This document shows, one piece after another, positions 1 to 7,894 of a DNA stretch of 21,609 bases. This stretch comes from JBHELG01 sp046263195. Lineage in GTDB: Bacteria > Actinomycetota > Nitriliruptoria > Nitriliruptorales > JAHWKO01. The notes under the pieces were generated by a model, which searched no databases, was not told the DNA's origin, and worked only from the letters and a program-made list of their open reading frames with translations. Position 1 is the first letter of the stretch, and each line of letters opens with the position of its first letter. The stretch is taken from contig JBHELG010000043.1 of NCBI GenBank assembly GCA_046263195.1, positions 1 to 21,609 of the forward strand, written 5' to 3'. The position numbers and the translations under genes were made by a program.

Positions 1-315
1 CACCAGCTGGTAGGGCCAGTACGAGCGCAACCCCACCGTGGCGAACAGGGCCCGCCACAGCACGATCGGCAGGGTCGACCAGTGCTCGTTGTGGGGCACG
101 AACAGGCCCCGCACATCCTCGAGCCGTCGATCGGTGAGAAAGACCCACTCGTCTATGACGAACCACTGGCCCCTGCTCACCACCACGAGCACAGCCAGGC
201 CGACCACCAGCGTCAGCACATGCACGCCACGCGCCCAACTCGACCCGCGACGATAGCGCTCCCCAGCGGCCACCCCCGCTCGATCCAGGGCCGGCTCGCT
301 CGCGACCTCGGTCAC
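1..315 (-). CDS. Polytopic membrane protein, N-terminal part (gene runs off the left edge)
   Basis: The minus strand is open from a GTG at 313-315 to the window edge (105 codons, 3' end missing). The start is supported by GGAGGG upstream at about 9 bases spacing. The protein begins with a polar stretch rich in Arg and Glu. A first membrane segment follows at about residues 33-48 (LTLVVGLAVLVVV), then a soluble loop with the motif VPHNEHWSTLP and a second hydrophobic segment starting near LPIVLWRALFATVGL. An 'HNEHWSTLP' loop after the first helix is typical of actinobacterial membrane proteins resembling glycosyltransferase-39 or DUF2029-type enzymes, in which the first periplasmic loop carries acidic catalytic residues. 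That family assignment is an inference from a short fragment. It is divergent to the methyltransferase gene. Confidence 0.7.
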   Translation of the reverse strand, partial: MTEVASEPALDRAGVAAGERYRRGSSWARGVHVLTLVVGLAVLVVVSRGQWFVIDEWVFLTDRRLEDVRGLFVPHNEHWSTLPIVLWRALFATVGLRSYWPYQLV

Positions 316-729
316 TCGCGCCACCCTCCGATGCCTACCTCACGTCCAGCAGTGGTCTTGTCCTCGCGCTTCGTTTGAGAAACTCGCTACGGCGGAAGTG
401 AATTGCGGCCCTGGGGGAGACAGGGCGGAGGACCAGGAGTAGCGCGGAATTGTCCCCCTGGTCTCGTACCCTGTGAGCCTTCATTGCCCTGTCGCTTCGA
501 CCTCGCTCGCAACCGGCGTCGCAGGGGCTTACTCGCTTGGGCCGGGTTGCCGGGCTGGCGAGCTCCTCGTGAGACGACCATCACGAGTCCGGGACGACGG
601 CGCCGTCACGATCGCTCGGAGCGTAACTTTCCACCAATCCTCTTTGCACGCCCCCGCTGCCCCTGTTGCACGGTTGGTGCCCGATGCCAACACGCATATG
701 GTGGTCACGGGAATCACCGGGAGAGGTAC
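316..729. other. Divergent intergenic region without a convincing gene
   Basis: These 414 bases separate the membrane-protein gene (-) from the methyltransferase gene (+). Open frames here lack a ribosome binding site and have the Arg/Pro/Ser-rich composition of shadow frames. The region must hold the promoters of both genes, but I could not fix convincing -35/-10 pairs. A 12-base perfect palindrome, GACGGCGCCGTC, lies at 596-607, about 120 bases before the methyltransferase start, and could be an operator. Confidence 0.5.
596..607. repeat. 12-bp perfect palindrome upstream of the methyltransferase
   Basis: GACGGCGCCGTC is self-complementary over all 12 bases and lies in the divergent intergenic region. 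It could be a regulator binding site, but short GC-rich palindromes arise by chance in a high-G+C genome and no second copy was noticed. Confidence 0.3.
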
Positions 730-1575
730 ATGGGAGCGGCAGGATCGTTCGAAGGTGACAAGGGGCTGGCCCTCACCGCTGTCGACTGGCTGGTGGACCA
801 CCATCGCACGAAGGAGTTGGAACGGCGCCAGATGGTCGAGGACCTCGAACTCAAACCAGGCGATGTCGTTCTGGACCTGGGGTGCGGACCGGGGTTGTGG
901 ACCCAGTTGATGGCGGAGCAGGTGGCCCCGAACGGCAAGATCATCGGCGCCGATTTATCGCCTGGGCTGATCCGCTACGCCGTGGATGTCGCCTGCACCT
1001 CTGTCCCTGACCTCACCGCCTTCGTCATGGCCGACTTCTACCGGATACCGTTCGCCGACGACACCTTCGACGCCGTCTTCTTCGGTAATTGCCTCGCCTA
1101 CGTCTCCGATGCCGTCACGCTGCTCGAGGAGCACAAGCGCGTCACCCGAGCCGGTGGGCGCGTCATTGCCAAGGATTTCGACGGGGCCGTCATCATCTTC
1201 AATCCGCTCGACGTCCAACTGTCCCTCACCGTCATGAGAGCGGCAGCCCGGGCGCTCACCGAGCAGCCGCGGGACCCTCCCTTCGACAACTTCGTGGGCC
1301 GGAAACTGCACGGGTTCTTCGTGCGCGCCGGCTTCCGAGAAGTGTCGACCCGCACCTATGCCGTTCAGAAGGTGGCGCCTCTGTCACCCGAAGCCAAGCG
1401 GTACATCGCGGGCAACGCAGGCTGGTACGGCGACACAGCTGCGCCCTACTTGTCACGAGACGAACTGCGCCAATGGCAGGCGGCGTTCGACCCGGAGGCA
1501 GACGAGTACATCCTGGACCGCGACGACTTCTACTTCTGCATGCTCGAGATGGTGACCGTCGCGCGTGCTCCATAG
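730..1575 (+). CDS. Class I SAM-dependent methyltransferase
   Basis: A 281-residue protein. The ATG at 730 is preceded by GGGAGAGG at good spacing; the reading frame is open further upstream, but that part reads as non-coding. Motif I of class I SAM methyltransferases is clear (VLDLGCGPG, about residues 47-55). The acidic residue ending strand beta-2 follows (GADLS, Asp75), and there is a motif-II-like region FADDTFDAVFFGNCLAYV. The fold is Methyltransf_11/25-like. The C-terminal third carries the substrate-binding part and holds no motif I recognise, so the methyl acceptor (small molecule, quinone or lipid) cannot be named. The arrangement resembles UbiE-type and small-molecule methyltransferases. 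It is transcribed in the same direction as topoisomerase IB, but a gap of 188 bases argues against tight coupling. Confidence 0.88.
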   Translation: MGAAGSFEGDKGLALTAVDWLVDHHRTKELERRQMVEDLELKPGDVVLDLGCGPGLWTQLMAEQVAPNGKIIGADLSPGLIRYAVDVACTSVPDLTAFVMADFYRIPFADDTFDAVFFGNCLAYVSDAVTLLEEHKRVTRAGGRVIAKDFDGAVIIFNPLDVQLSLTVMRAAARALTEQPRDPPFDNFVGRKLHGFFVRAGFREVSTRTYAVQKVAPLSPEAKRYIAGNAGWYGDTAAPYLSRDELRQWQAAFDPEADEYILDRDDFYFCMLEMVTVARAP

Positions 1576-1763
1576 CTCCACCGACCGGCATGAGAGTCCC
1601 TTCCACCAGGGTCGACCAGCCTGCTCGCTGTGATCACCGACGCATCCCCTGCCGATCTGATCATCTCCAGCGAGATTCGCGCCGCCTCGTCGGGACCCCA
1701 GACCAGGGGGGAATGGCACCAAACCCTCCCGGGGTCGATTCACTGTAGGTGGAACAACGGGAG

Positions 1764-2822
1764 ATGATGACCGACGTTTTGGCGCTAGCGACCTCTCCGA
1801 GCCACGAGCCCGAGAAGGCAGCCGAAGTCGCTGGCCTCGTCTACGTGAGCGACGAAGAGCCCGGCATCCGACGTCGCCGCTGCGGCAGGGGGTTCGCCTA
1901 CTACAACCTGGACGGCAACCTGATCCAAGACGGCTCCCTGAAGGATCGAATCAAGGGCCTAGCTGTTCCGCCGGCATGGAGTGACGTTTGGATCTGTCCC
2001 GACCCGGACGGGCATATGCAGGCGACCGGGCGTGACAAACGTGGTCGCAAGCAGTACCTCTACCACGAACGTTGGCGTGAAGTTCGCGATGCAACGAAGT
2101 TCCACCGTCTGAGTACCTTCGGCCACGCCCTGAGCCTGGTGCGAGCGACCGTCCACAGTGATCTCAGCCTGCGGACCATGTCACGGGAGAAGGTCATGGC
2201 TATCGCTGTCGCGCTGCTCGACGAGAGCCTCATTCGAGTGGGCAACGACGAGTACACGCGGGCAAACGGCTCGTACGGCCTGACCACGCTGCGCGCCGAG
2301 CACATCGATCTGTCCTCGACCCGGGTGCGTCTGCACTTCGTGGGCAAGGGCGGGAAGCAACGCGAAGTGACCGTGCGTGACCGCCGTCTCGCCCGCATGC
2401 TCCGGCGCTGCGAGGAGATCCCCGGCCAGTGCCTGTTCGGCTACGAGACGGACTCAGGCTGGAGCCGGGTCGAGTCCGGGGACATAAACGACTGGCTGCG
2501 TGAGAGGACGGGTGAGGACTTCACATCGAAGGACTTCCGGACCTGGGGCGGCACGGTGGTCGCAGCTGCCACGTTGCACGAGCTGGGACCGCCTGCATCG
2601 GAACAGGAGGCCGAGCAGAAGCTCCTCGCTGCCGTCGATGCCGCGGCGGAACGTCTGGGCAATACCAGGGCGGTAGCCCGCAGCGGCTACGTGCATCCGG
2701 CCGTCCCGGTCGCCTACTCCGAAGGGACCTTGTCACAGTCCTTCGAGGCAGCCGAGGAGGCCGAGTGGCTCGACCACGACGAGGTAGCGGTTCTGAACCT
2801 TCTCGAGTGGGCCGCCGGCTAG
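1764..2822 (+). CDS. DNA topoisomerase IB (eukaryotic/poxvirus type)
   Basis: Relaxes DNA by nicking one strand through a 3'-phosphotyrosine. All landmarks of the bacterial/poxvirus TopIB family are visible (numbering from the ATG at 1764, 352 residues). They are catalytic Arg in LIRVGNDEY (about 158), Lys in FVGKGGK (about 195), Arg in KDFRTWGGT (about 259), and nucleophile Tyr in RSGYVHP (about 309). The N-terminal domain includes GFAYYNLDG and the DNA-contacting KDRIKGLAVPPAW and TGRDKRGRKQYLYH. The length is normal. The start is ambiguous: a GTG at 1749 has no ribosome binding site, whereas ATG 1764 follows AGGTGG at about 9-10 bases and ATG 1767 follows GGGAG closely. The C-terminal tail after the Tyr is acidic. 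Such enzymes are scattered in bacteria as accessory topoisomerases. No partner gene is adjacent. Confidence 0.95.
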   Translation: MMTDVLALATSPSHEPEKAAEVAGLVYVSDEEPGIRRRRCGRGFAYYNLDGNLIQDGSLKDRIKGLAVPPAWSDVWICPDPDGHMQATGRDKRGRKQYLYHERWREVRDATKFHRLSTFGHALSLVRATVHSDLSLRTMSREKVMAIAVALLDESLIRVGNDEYTRANGSYGLTTLRAEHIDLSSTRVRLHFVGKGGKQREVTVRDRRLARMLRRCEEIPGQCLFGYETDSGWSRVESGDINDWLRERTGEDFTSKDFRTWGGTVVAAATLHELGPPASEQEAEQKLLAAVDAAAERLGNTRAVARSGYVHPAVPVAYSEGTLSQSFEAAEEAEWLDHDEVAVLNLLEWAAG

Positions 2823-2884
2823 CAGCAGGGGCCCCAAGCTGTGGCAGTCTGTCCTAAATGACCGAATGGCCATGGTCGTTGGCC

Positions 2885-2911
2885 CTACCCACGACGCCCG
2901 GGGGCGGGTAG
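2885..2911. repeat. GC-rich inverted repeat between topoisomerase IB and the small downstream gene
   Basis: CTACCC (2885-2890) pairs with GGGTAG (2906-2911) around a very GC-rich centre that can extend the stem. It could end topoisomerase transcription, but there is no T-tract, so a rho-independent terminator is not demonstrated. Confidence 0.3.
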
Positions 2912-2942
2912 TCCTGTAGCCGACACCTCGAAGGGGCAGAAC

Positions 2943-3194
2943 ATGGCTCGTCGCCAAGAAACACGAGCAGACGCCGGCGAGGCTTGGACGCAGACGATGG
3001 AGGGATTGACGAACGCCGCTGCGGAAGTCGTCGGTCAGACGATCCATTGGCAGCAGGACCTCGTGCGGCTCTGGGTGGACACTCAGCAGCGGCTGGCCGG
3101 CTTCTGGATGCGGAGCCAGGACGAGACGCCTCGAGCTGGGGAGCGGACGACCGAGGCGAGACCGCGGACCTCGGCCCAAGCCAAACAGCAGTAG
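2943..3194 (+). CDS. Small helical hydrophilic protein of unknown function
   Basis: An 83-residue product. The ATG at 2943 has AAGGGGC upstream at suitable spacing. The sequence is predicted helical and amphipathic through about residue 58, with regularly spaced Trp residues (AWTQTMEGL, IHWQQDLVRLWVD, GFWMRSQ). A disordered Arg/Thr/Gln-rich tail follows. The helix with WVDTQQRLAGFW-like spacing faintly recalls phasin-type proteins, but this is too weak for a family call. It lies 120 bases after topoisomerase IB on the same strand and converges with the quinone oxidoreductase gene, leaving 72 bases between the two stops. No signal peptide or membrane segment is visible. Confidence 0.6.
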   Translation: MARRQETRADAGEAWTQTMEGLTNAAAEVVGQTIHWQQDLVRLWVDTQQRLAGFWMRSQDETPRAGERTTEARPRTSAQAKQQ

Positions 3195-3266
3195 ACGCAC
3201 GTTCCTGACGAGGGCTGCGGGCGAACCCGACCACTTCGGCGGGATGATCCCTGCGCTTGCAAACTG

Positions 3267-4232
3267 TCAGGGGACGAGGAGCAGCTTGCCCGTCGTGCGG
3301 CGGTCCTCGAGGTAGCGATGGGCTTCAGCGGCACCCTCGAGCGGCAAGGTGCGGTCGATCCTCACCTCGAGCTCAGCGGCGGTCAGCCAGCGGAACAGAT
3401 CCCCGGACCGCTGCTGCAACTCTTCTCGGTCGGCAAGATAATGAGCGAGGGAGGGTCGCGTCAGAAACAGTGACCCTTTGCGGTTCAGCACCTGAGGGTC
3501 GACAGGCTCGACGGACCCGCTCGACTGGCCGTAGAGGACCATGTAGCCGCGGGGGCGGAGACATTCGAGGCTGCGGTGGAAGGTGTCTCGACCGACGGCG
3601 TCATAGACGACGTCCACTCCCAGCCCGCTGGTCAACTCTTTGACCTGCTCGTGGAAGTCGGCCTTCGTGTAATCGATGACGTCGTCCGCCCCCACTCTCC
3701 GGGCGAACTCGACCTTTGGGGTCGATGCCGTGGCGATCACCCTGGCTCCACGGCGCTTGGCAAGCTGCACGAGCAGGTGACCAACCCCACCCGCGGCTGC
3801 GTGGACCAGCGCCGTATGACCGCCCCGAAGTGGGAAGGCGCTGTGGGAGAGGTAATGGGCCGTGCAGCCCTGCAGCATCAGGGCAGCCGCATGGGTGAGG
3901 TCGACCTCGTGGGGGACTGCGACCACGGCGTCCACGGAGACCAGGGCGGTCTCGGCGCAGCTGCCCTGTTGGTTGACGTAGGCGACCCGGTCGCCTTCCT
4001 GGACTGCCTCCACCCCCAGGCCCACCGCCTCGACGACGCCGGAACCCTCTACGCCGAGGGTTACCGGCAGGTCCAAGGGATAGAGTCCGCGGCGGTGGTA
4101 GGTGTCGATGAAGTTGACGCCGGCGGCTGCAGTGCGGATGAGCACCTGCCCCCGGCCCGGGCTTGGCGTCTCGATGTCTTCGATGCGGAGCACCTCCGGG
4201 CCGCCGGTCTCATGCATGCGCACCGCTCGCAT
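3267..4232 (-). CDS. NADPH:quinone oxidoreductase, zinc-independent MDR family
   Basis: A 321-residue cytosolic medium-chain dehydrogenase/reductase of the Qor type, expected to reduce quinones or other alpha,beta-unsaturated carbonyls with NADPH. The N-terminal GroES-like domain starts MRAVRMHETGGPEVL and carries AAAGVNFIDTYHRRGLYP, the typical Qor signature. The Rossmann nucleotide motif is HAAAGGVGHLLVQLAK (about residues 144-159). The C-terminus ends in the usual HRYLEDRRTTGKLLL, close to the family consensus 'H..le.r.t.GKivl'. The Cys/His/Asp residues that bind catalytic zinc in alcohol dehydrogenases are absent, as expected for this branch. Length is normal. The start ATG at 4232 follows TGGAGAAG. 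The gene is upstream-flanked by the DUF427 gene on the same strand but separated by 163 bases. Confidence 0.93.
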   Translation of the reverse strand: MRAVRMHETGGPEVLRIEDIETPSPGRGQVLIRTAAAGVNFIDTYHRRGLYPLDLPVTLGVEGSGVVEAVGLGVEAVQEGDRVAYVNQQGSCAETALVSVDAVVAVPHEVDLTHAAALMLQGCTAHYLSHSAFPLRGGHTALVHAAAGGVGHLLVQLAKRRGARVIATASTPKVEFARRVGADDVIDYTKADFHEQVKELTSGLGVDVVYDAVGRDTFHRSLECLRPRGYMVLYGQSSGSVEPVDPQVLNRKGSLFLTRPSLAHYLADREELQQRSGDLFRWLTAAELEVRIDRTLPLEGAAEAHRYLEDRRTTGKLLLVP

Positions 4233-4395
4233 GTTCTTCTCCAGAGGTGGTTGGCCGAGCCGCAGTGATCACTCGTGCGGCTTCTTGGCCGGGCAGCCGT
4301 CCCACCGTAGCGCTGTGCACAGGTACAGCCTCAAAGACAACGCGCAGTCGCTCGTCCGGATCGACGTGCCGCCTCTGCGACCCCCTGGGTGTTCG

Positions 4396-5214
4396 TCACG
4401 CAAACGGTGTCCGCGGGCGCGGCTGAGGTTCGCCGTCGACCTTGAGGTCGACCCGCTCGTTGTAGAAGCAGAGCAGCCCTGCTATGGCTGTAACCGCCGG
4501 GTTGGGGCTGGGGTACGACCACACCACATCGGAAATCACCTGGTCGCCGAGATGCACCGATCGATAGGAAGCGATGCCCTTGTAGGGGCAGCGGGTACGG
4601 GCGGAACTCGCCAGCAGAAGGTCGAGCTGGATGTCCTCCTCGGGCAGGTAGTAGCGCACCGGCAGTCCGGTCTCGAACAGCAGCGTCGGTCGTTGCGATT
4701 CGGCGAGCGTTCGCCCGTCAAGACTGACCGTGACCTGTCTGGAGCTGGCTATCGCATCTATGCGGTGGTAGGGGTCCCGCGGATGCACGAAAACTTCTTC
4801 GTCCTCCTCGAACCACTGGTCCATACGGTCCCAATAGAACGCAACGTAGCCCGCCAGCGGCGGAGCCCCCTCGATCGGCTCCGGGTAGCTCCAGAGAGCG
4901 TTCTCGGCCGCCCGATCGCCGACCACGACTGTCCAGTACCGGGCGCCGCCCCTCACCGGACAGTGCGTGTGGTGGGCACTCGGGGTGGCGACATCCATGC
5001 GGACGTCCTGCTGTGGGAAGTAGTAGACGGGTAGGTACCCGGTCTCGTGCAGCAGTTTCACCCGCCGGCTATCGGCGATGACCTTCCCATTGAAGAGGAC
5101 GCGCACCCGTCGTGGGGAGTCCTCGAAGTAGAGCACGTGCCGGGTTTCCAGCTCGAAGTTGAAGACGCCGGCGGTCTGGGGGCCGAACGGCCCGGTTCCC
5201 ATGGTGAGCGCCAT
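4396..5214 (-). CDS. Tandem DUF427 domain protein
   Basis: A 272-residue protein made of two DUF427 (NTP_transf_9-like beta-tent) domains. The first spans about residues 30-135: RVRVLFNGKVIADSRR, then CPVRGGARYWTV, then ALWSYPEPIEGAPPLAGYVAFYWDRMD. The second spans about 150-260: VTVSLDGRTLAESQRP, then CPYKGIASYRSV, then VVWSYPSPNPAVTAIAGLLCFYNERVD. The paired motifs (ADSRR/AESQRP, CPxxGxxxYxxV, WSYPxPxP, AGYVAFY/AGLLCFY) show an internal duplication. The biochemical function of DUF427 proteins is not established. Conserved Cys, Arg and Tyr residues suggest a ligand-binding pocket. A weak AGGA lies upstream of the ATG at 5214. The next gene upstream on this strand is the flavoprotein, 106 bases away, so the two could share a transcript. 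Confidence 0.9.
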   Translation of the reverse strand: MALTMGTGPFGPQTAGVFNFELETRHVLYFEDSPRRVRVLFNGKVIADSRRVKLLHETGYLPVYYFPQQDVRMDVATPSAHHTHCPVRGGARYWTVVVGDRAAENALWSYPEPIEGAPPLAGYVAFYWDRMDQWFEEDEEVFVHPRDPYHRIDAIASSRQVTVSLDGRTLAESQRPTLLFETGLPVRYYLPEEDIQLDLLLASSARTRCPYKGIASYRSVHLGDQVISDVVWSYPSPNPAVTAIAGLLCFYNERVDLKVDGEPQPRPRTPFA

Positions 5215-5320
5215 CCCCGTCCATTCCTGTCGTCAACTCCTGGCGTGGGACACGCGAACGACGAGGCGGGTTCCGCCCTCGATCCGGCTGCCCGGCTGCC
5301 CTTCAGGGCTCACCTCGAGC

Positions 5321-6703
5321 TCAGCACTCCTGGATCGTCGCCTCCACGGCCTGCCAGGCCTTGCGCGCCGCGATGAGGACCGGGTCCCAGACCGGCGCGA
5401 ACGGAGGCGCGTAGGAGAGGTCGACGTTGAGCAGGTCATCGAGCGTCATGTCGTTCCACAAGGCGGCGGCAAAAACGTCGATCCGTTTCGCGGCGCCTTC
5501 ACGCCCCACGATCTGCGCCCCGAGAAGCGCGCCAGAGCGCTTCTCGGCCACGACTTTCACGGTCAGAGACGAGGCCCCCGGGTAGTAGCCGGCTCGGGTG
5601 GTGGATTCGATCCTTTGGCTGACGTGGCGGAACCCGGCCTCCTCGGCCTCGAGTTCGGTCAGACCGGTGCGCGCGACCTCCACATCGCAGATCTTCGAGG
5701 CGGCGGTGCCAACGATGCCAGGGAAGGTGGCGTAACCACCGCCGATATTGATTCCGGCCACCCGTCCTTGCTTGTTGGCGTGGGTTCCGAGCGGGATCGC
5801 GACGCTCCGGCGGGCCACCCGGTGGAACTTCTCCGTGCAGTCCCCTGCTGCCCAAACACCTGCGGCACTCGTGCGCATGCGCCGATCCACGACGACGCCC
5901 TCCGCATCGCCGATCTTCAGGCCGGCATCCCGCACGAGGTCGACGTCGGGGCGTACCCCGAGGCCGAGTACCACGATGTCAGCGGGCAGGTCACCCTTCG
6001 AGGTGGCAACCGAGCGGACATGTCCGTCGCGGCCGAGTTCGAACCCCTCGGCGACCTCCTCGAGGTGGAGTTCAACGCCGATCGAAGCGAGGGCGTCCGC
6101 GACGAGCCCGCCCATGTCTGGGTCGAGCGTGCGCATCGGCTGGGACGACTGCTCCACGAGTGTGACCTCGAGCCCCCGCAGGACGAGCGCTTCCGCCATC
6201 TCGAGTCCGATGTAGCCACCACCGACGACGACCGCTCGTTCGGGCTGGTTCTCCGCGAGCGCCCGAGCGATCCTCTCGCCGTGCTCGAGCGTCTGCAGAC
6301 CGAATATTCCCTCGCCGTCAGCCCCCGGCACCGGGGGCCTCGCCGGGACCGCGCCGGTCGCCACGACGAGTTGGTCGAAGCCCTCCCAGCGGGTCACGTC
6401 CTCGCCCGTCTCCCGAACCTCCACCGCTCGACGGTCGAGGTCGACTGCGACAACCTCGTGACCGACTCGCACATCGATGTCGTAGCGCTTGCGGTGCTCT
6501 TCGGGACTGCGTGCGATGAGATCCTCGCGGTCGTCGACCACGCCGCCAAGCCAGAAGGGAATTCCGCAGGCGGAGTAGGAGGTGAACCTTCCCCGCTCGA
6601 AGGCGATGATCTCGAGGTCATCAGACCCTCGCCGTCGCCGGGCCTGCGCGGCTGTGCTCATGCCGCCGGCATCGCCTCCGACGACGATCAGTCGCTCGAC
6701 CAT
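5321..6703 (-). CDS. FAD-dependent CoA-disulfide reductase / NADH oxidase family flavoprotein
   Basis: A 460-residue pyridine nucleotide-disulfide oxidoreductase of the single-cysteine branch (CoA-disulfide reductase, NADH oxidase, persulfide reductase). FAD binding uses LIVVGGDAGGMSTAAQARR (residues 5-23). The redox-active Cys46 lies in SYSACGIPF, which matches the SxxxCGxP signature of CoA-disulfide reductase rather than the CxxxxC of glutathione reductase. NAD(P)H binding uses VVVGGGYIGLEMAEAL (158-173). The second FAD motif is AAGDC (285-289). The C-terminal dimerisation domain ends in DLSYAPPFAPVWDP, whose Tyr-containing motif is conserved in these enzymes. It probably reduces CoA disulfide or persulfide, or oxygen; sequence alone does not choose. 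There is no C-terminal rhodanese domain. GGGAGGCGGAA precedes the ATG at 6703. Length is normal and the gene looks intact. Confidence 0.93.
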   Translation of the reverse strand: MVERLIVVGGDAGGMSTAAQARRRRGSDDLEIIAFERGRFTSYSACGIPFWLGGVVDDREDLIARSPEEHRKRYDIDVRVGHEVVAVDLDRRAVEVRETGEDVTRWEGFDQLVVATGAVPARPPVPGADGEGIFGLQTLEHGERIARALAENQPERAVVVGGGYIGLEMAEALVLRGLEVTLVEQSSQPMRTLDPDMGGLVADALASIGVELHLEEVAEGFELGRDGHVRSVATSKGDLPADIVVLGLGVRPDVDLVRDAGLKIGDAEGVVVDRRMRTSAAGVWAAGDCTEKFHRVARRSVAIPLGTHANKQGRVAGINIGGGYATFPGIVGTAASKICDVEVARTGLTELEAEEAGFRHVSQRIESTTRAGYYPGASSLTVKVVAEKRSGALLGAQIVGREGAAKRIDVFAAALWNDMTLDDLLNVDLSYAPPFAPVWDPVLIAARKAWQAVEATIQEC

Positions 6704-7074
6704 TTCCGCCTCCCGCTGAAACGCGATCCCGAGTGGCCGTTCGAGTTCCCACGCCGCGTCCTACGTTCTGGCCCGCCGTGACGCCGATGAGCCGTGGCGA
6801 CAAGGGATCAGTGGGAAGCTACTGGCGAGGACTCCCCTGCCCTCCGGCCACCTGGGCAGCGACGTGTGCGCTGGGAACCCGCTGCCGTCCAGGCCCGGTC
6901 GTAAGGACACCGGGATCCCTGGCCCTACTGCGGATCGCCTCGGGCTGCGTTGACCGACCCTGCCGTTACAAGCGGAGGTAGGAGGGTTCCAGGGCCGTGG
7001 TTCGGGGCGACCGCGTGGCAGCCACTCATGCTGGCAACATGACGTTGCGCTGCGGGATCTCGTTGAGGGCGGGG
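6704..7074. other. Intergenic region without a supported gene
   Basis: These 371 bases lie between the GDSL hydrolase stop and the flavoprotein start, both on the minus strand. The open frames here have shadow-like composition (Arg/Pro/Ser rich) and no ribosome binding site. The part next to 6703 should hold the flavoprotein promoter. No repeat or clear terminator was seen. Confidence 0.5.
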
Positions 7075-7812
7075 TCAGGGGATCTGATGGAGGGCTTTCC
7101 AGAAGGCGGCGCGGACCTGGCTCGCCCCCCACGCGTTGGGCTCGATGAGGTTGCAGTACCAGAGGTCGCGTTCACGAGGGCGGGGGCTGGGCTGGGTCGG
7201 GTCGCCGGCGAGGACGCCGTGGCCGAGGAAACGCTCGTGGATGTCGGCGACGAAGGCGCCGTGTTGCGCAGCGGTGGCGCACAGGCCGGAGTTGAGCCGA
7301 GCGAGAACCTCGACCCCTTCGGGCCATGGGGGCAGTCCCAGCCGCCTGGAGTCAGCGGTTCCGTCACTGGGATCGTAGACCGTGCCTACGACCACCTGGC
7401 CTTCCGAGGGCATGAGCAGCCGCAGTGCTTCCAGCGTGCGGCGAATCGACATGGTCACGTGTGTCACTACAGCCTGTGCGAAGTCGGTATGGCCGTAAGC
7501 AGCGAGCAAGTCGTTTCCGCCGGCGGTCAACGTCACGATGGTGGGGGCGACGCCGAGCGAGGCGAGCCGGGGCAGTTGCTGGTCGAGCACGGTGCGGCAG
7601 CTCGCCCCGTCGGATGCCAGGAGGTGGAAACGGGTGTCGCCCGAGCTGGTCAGGTCGCGGCCCCGCCATTCCGGGAAGTCGTCGTCGAGGTTGCGGGCAA
7701 GCAGGCTGGCACCGCCACGTCCCGGCCCTCCCGCGTACTTGTCGATAGAGATGGAGTCGCCGAGCGCGACGTAGACCGTTGTGGGTTCTCTGACCGGTTC
7801 TCGTGCCGCCAC
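7075..7812 (-). CDS. SGNH/GDSL-family hydrolase
   Basis: An esterase/lipase-fold hydrolase of about 245 residues. I start it at GTG 7812, because the longer open frame (to 8019) overlaps the acetyltransferase gene and its first 69 codons read as a shadow. Block I is VYVALGDSIS (nucleophile Ser20), and block III is TLTAGGNDLL (Asn100, oxyanion hole). The expected block V (DxxH, usually 'HPN..G') reads NLIEPNAWGASQVR. The position that normally holds the catalytic His is therefore Glu in this reading, while the following PN and G are kept. Substrates cannot be predicted. No signal peptide is visible with this start, so it is probably cytosolic. It lies 82 bases downstream of the acetyltransferase on the same strand and could be cotranscribed. 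Confidence 0.85.
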   Translation of the reverse strand: MAAREPVREPTTVYVALGDSISIDKYAGGPGRGGASLLARNLDDDFPEWRGRDLTSSGDTRFHLLASDGASCRTVLDQQLPRLASLGVAPTIVTLTAGGNDLLAAYGHTDFAQAVVTHVTMSIRRTLEALRLLMPSEGQVVVGTVYDPSDGTADSRRLGLPPWPEGVEVLARLNSGLCATAAQHGAFVADIHERFLGHGVLAGDPTQPSPRPRERDLWYCNLIEPNAWGASQVRAAFWKALHQIP

Positions 7813-7894
7813 GTCAGGGACCTTGGTTGCTCGGAGACGGGTCGTCCACCGCCCGGCAGCGCCACTTTGGGCGGTCGAGCCGCCGGCTGCTCGC

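Noticed and set aside
403..729. Upstream extension of the methyltransferase frame to 403
   Set aside because: Composition is Arg/Pro/Cys-rich and non-coding-like; the ATG at 730 has a proper ribosome binding site and gives the normal family N-terminus.
5159..6781. Very long plus-strand open frame (540 codons)
   Set aside because: It is the antisense shadow of the flavoprotein gene; in high-G+C DNA the opposite strand of a real gene is often open. The minus-strand protein has complete FAD and NAD motifs.
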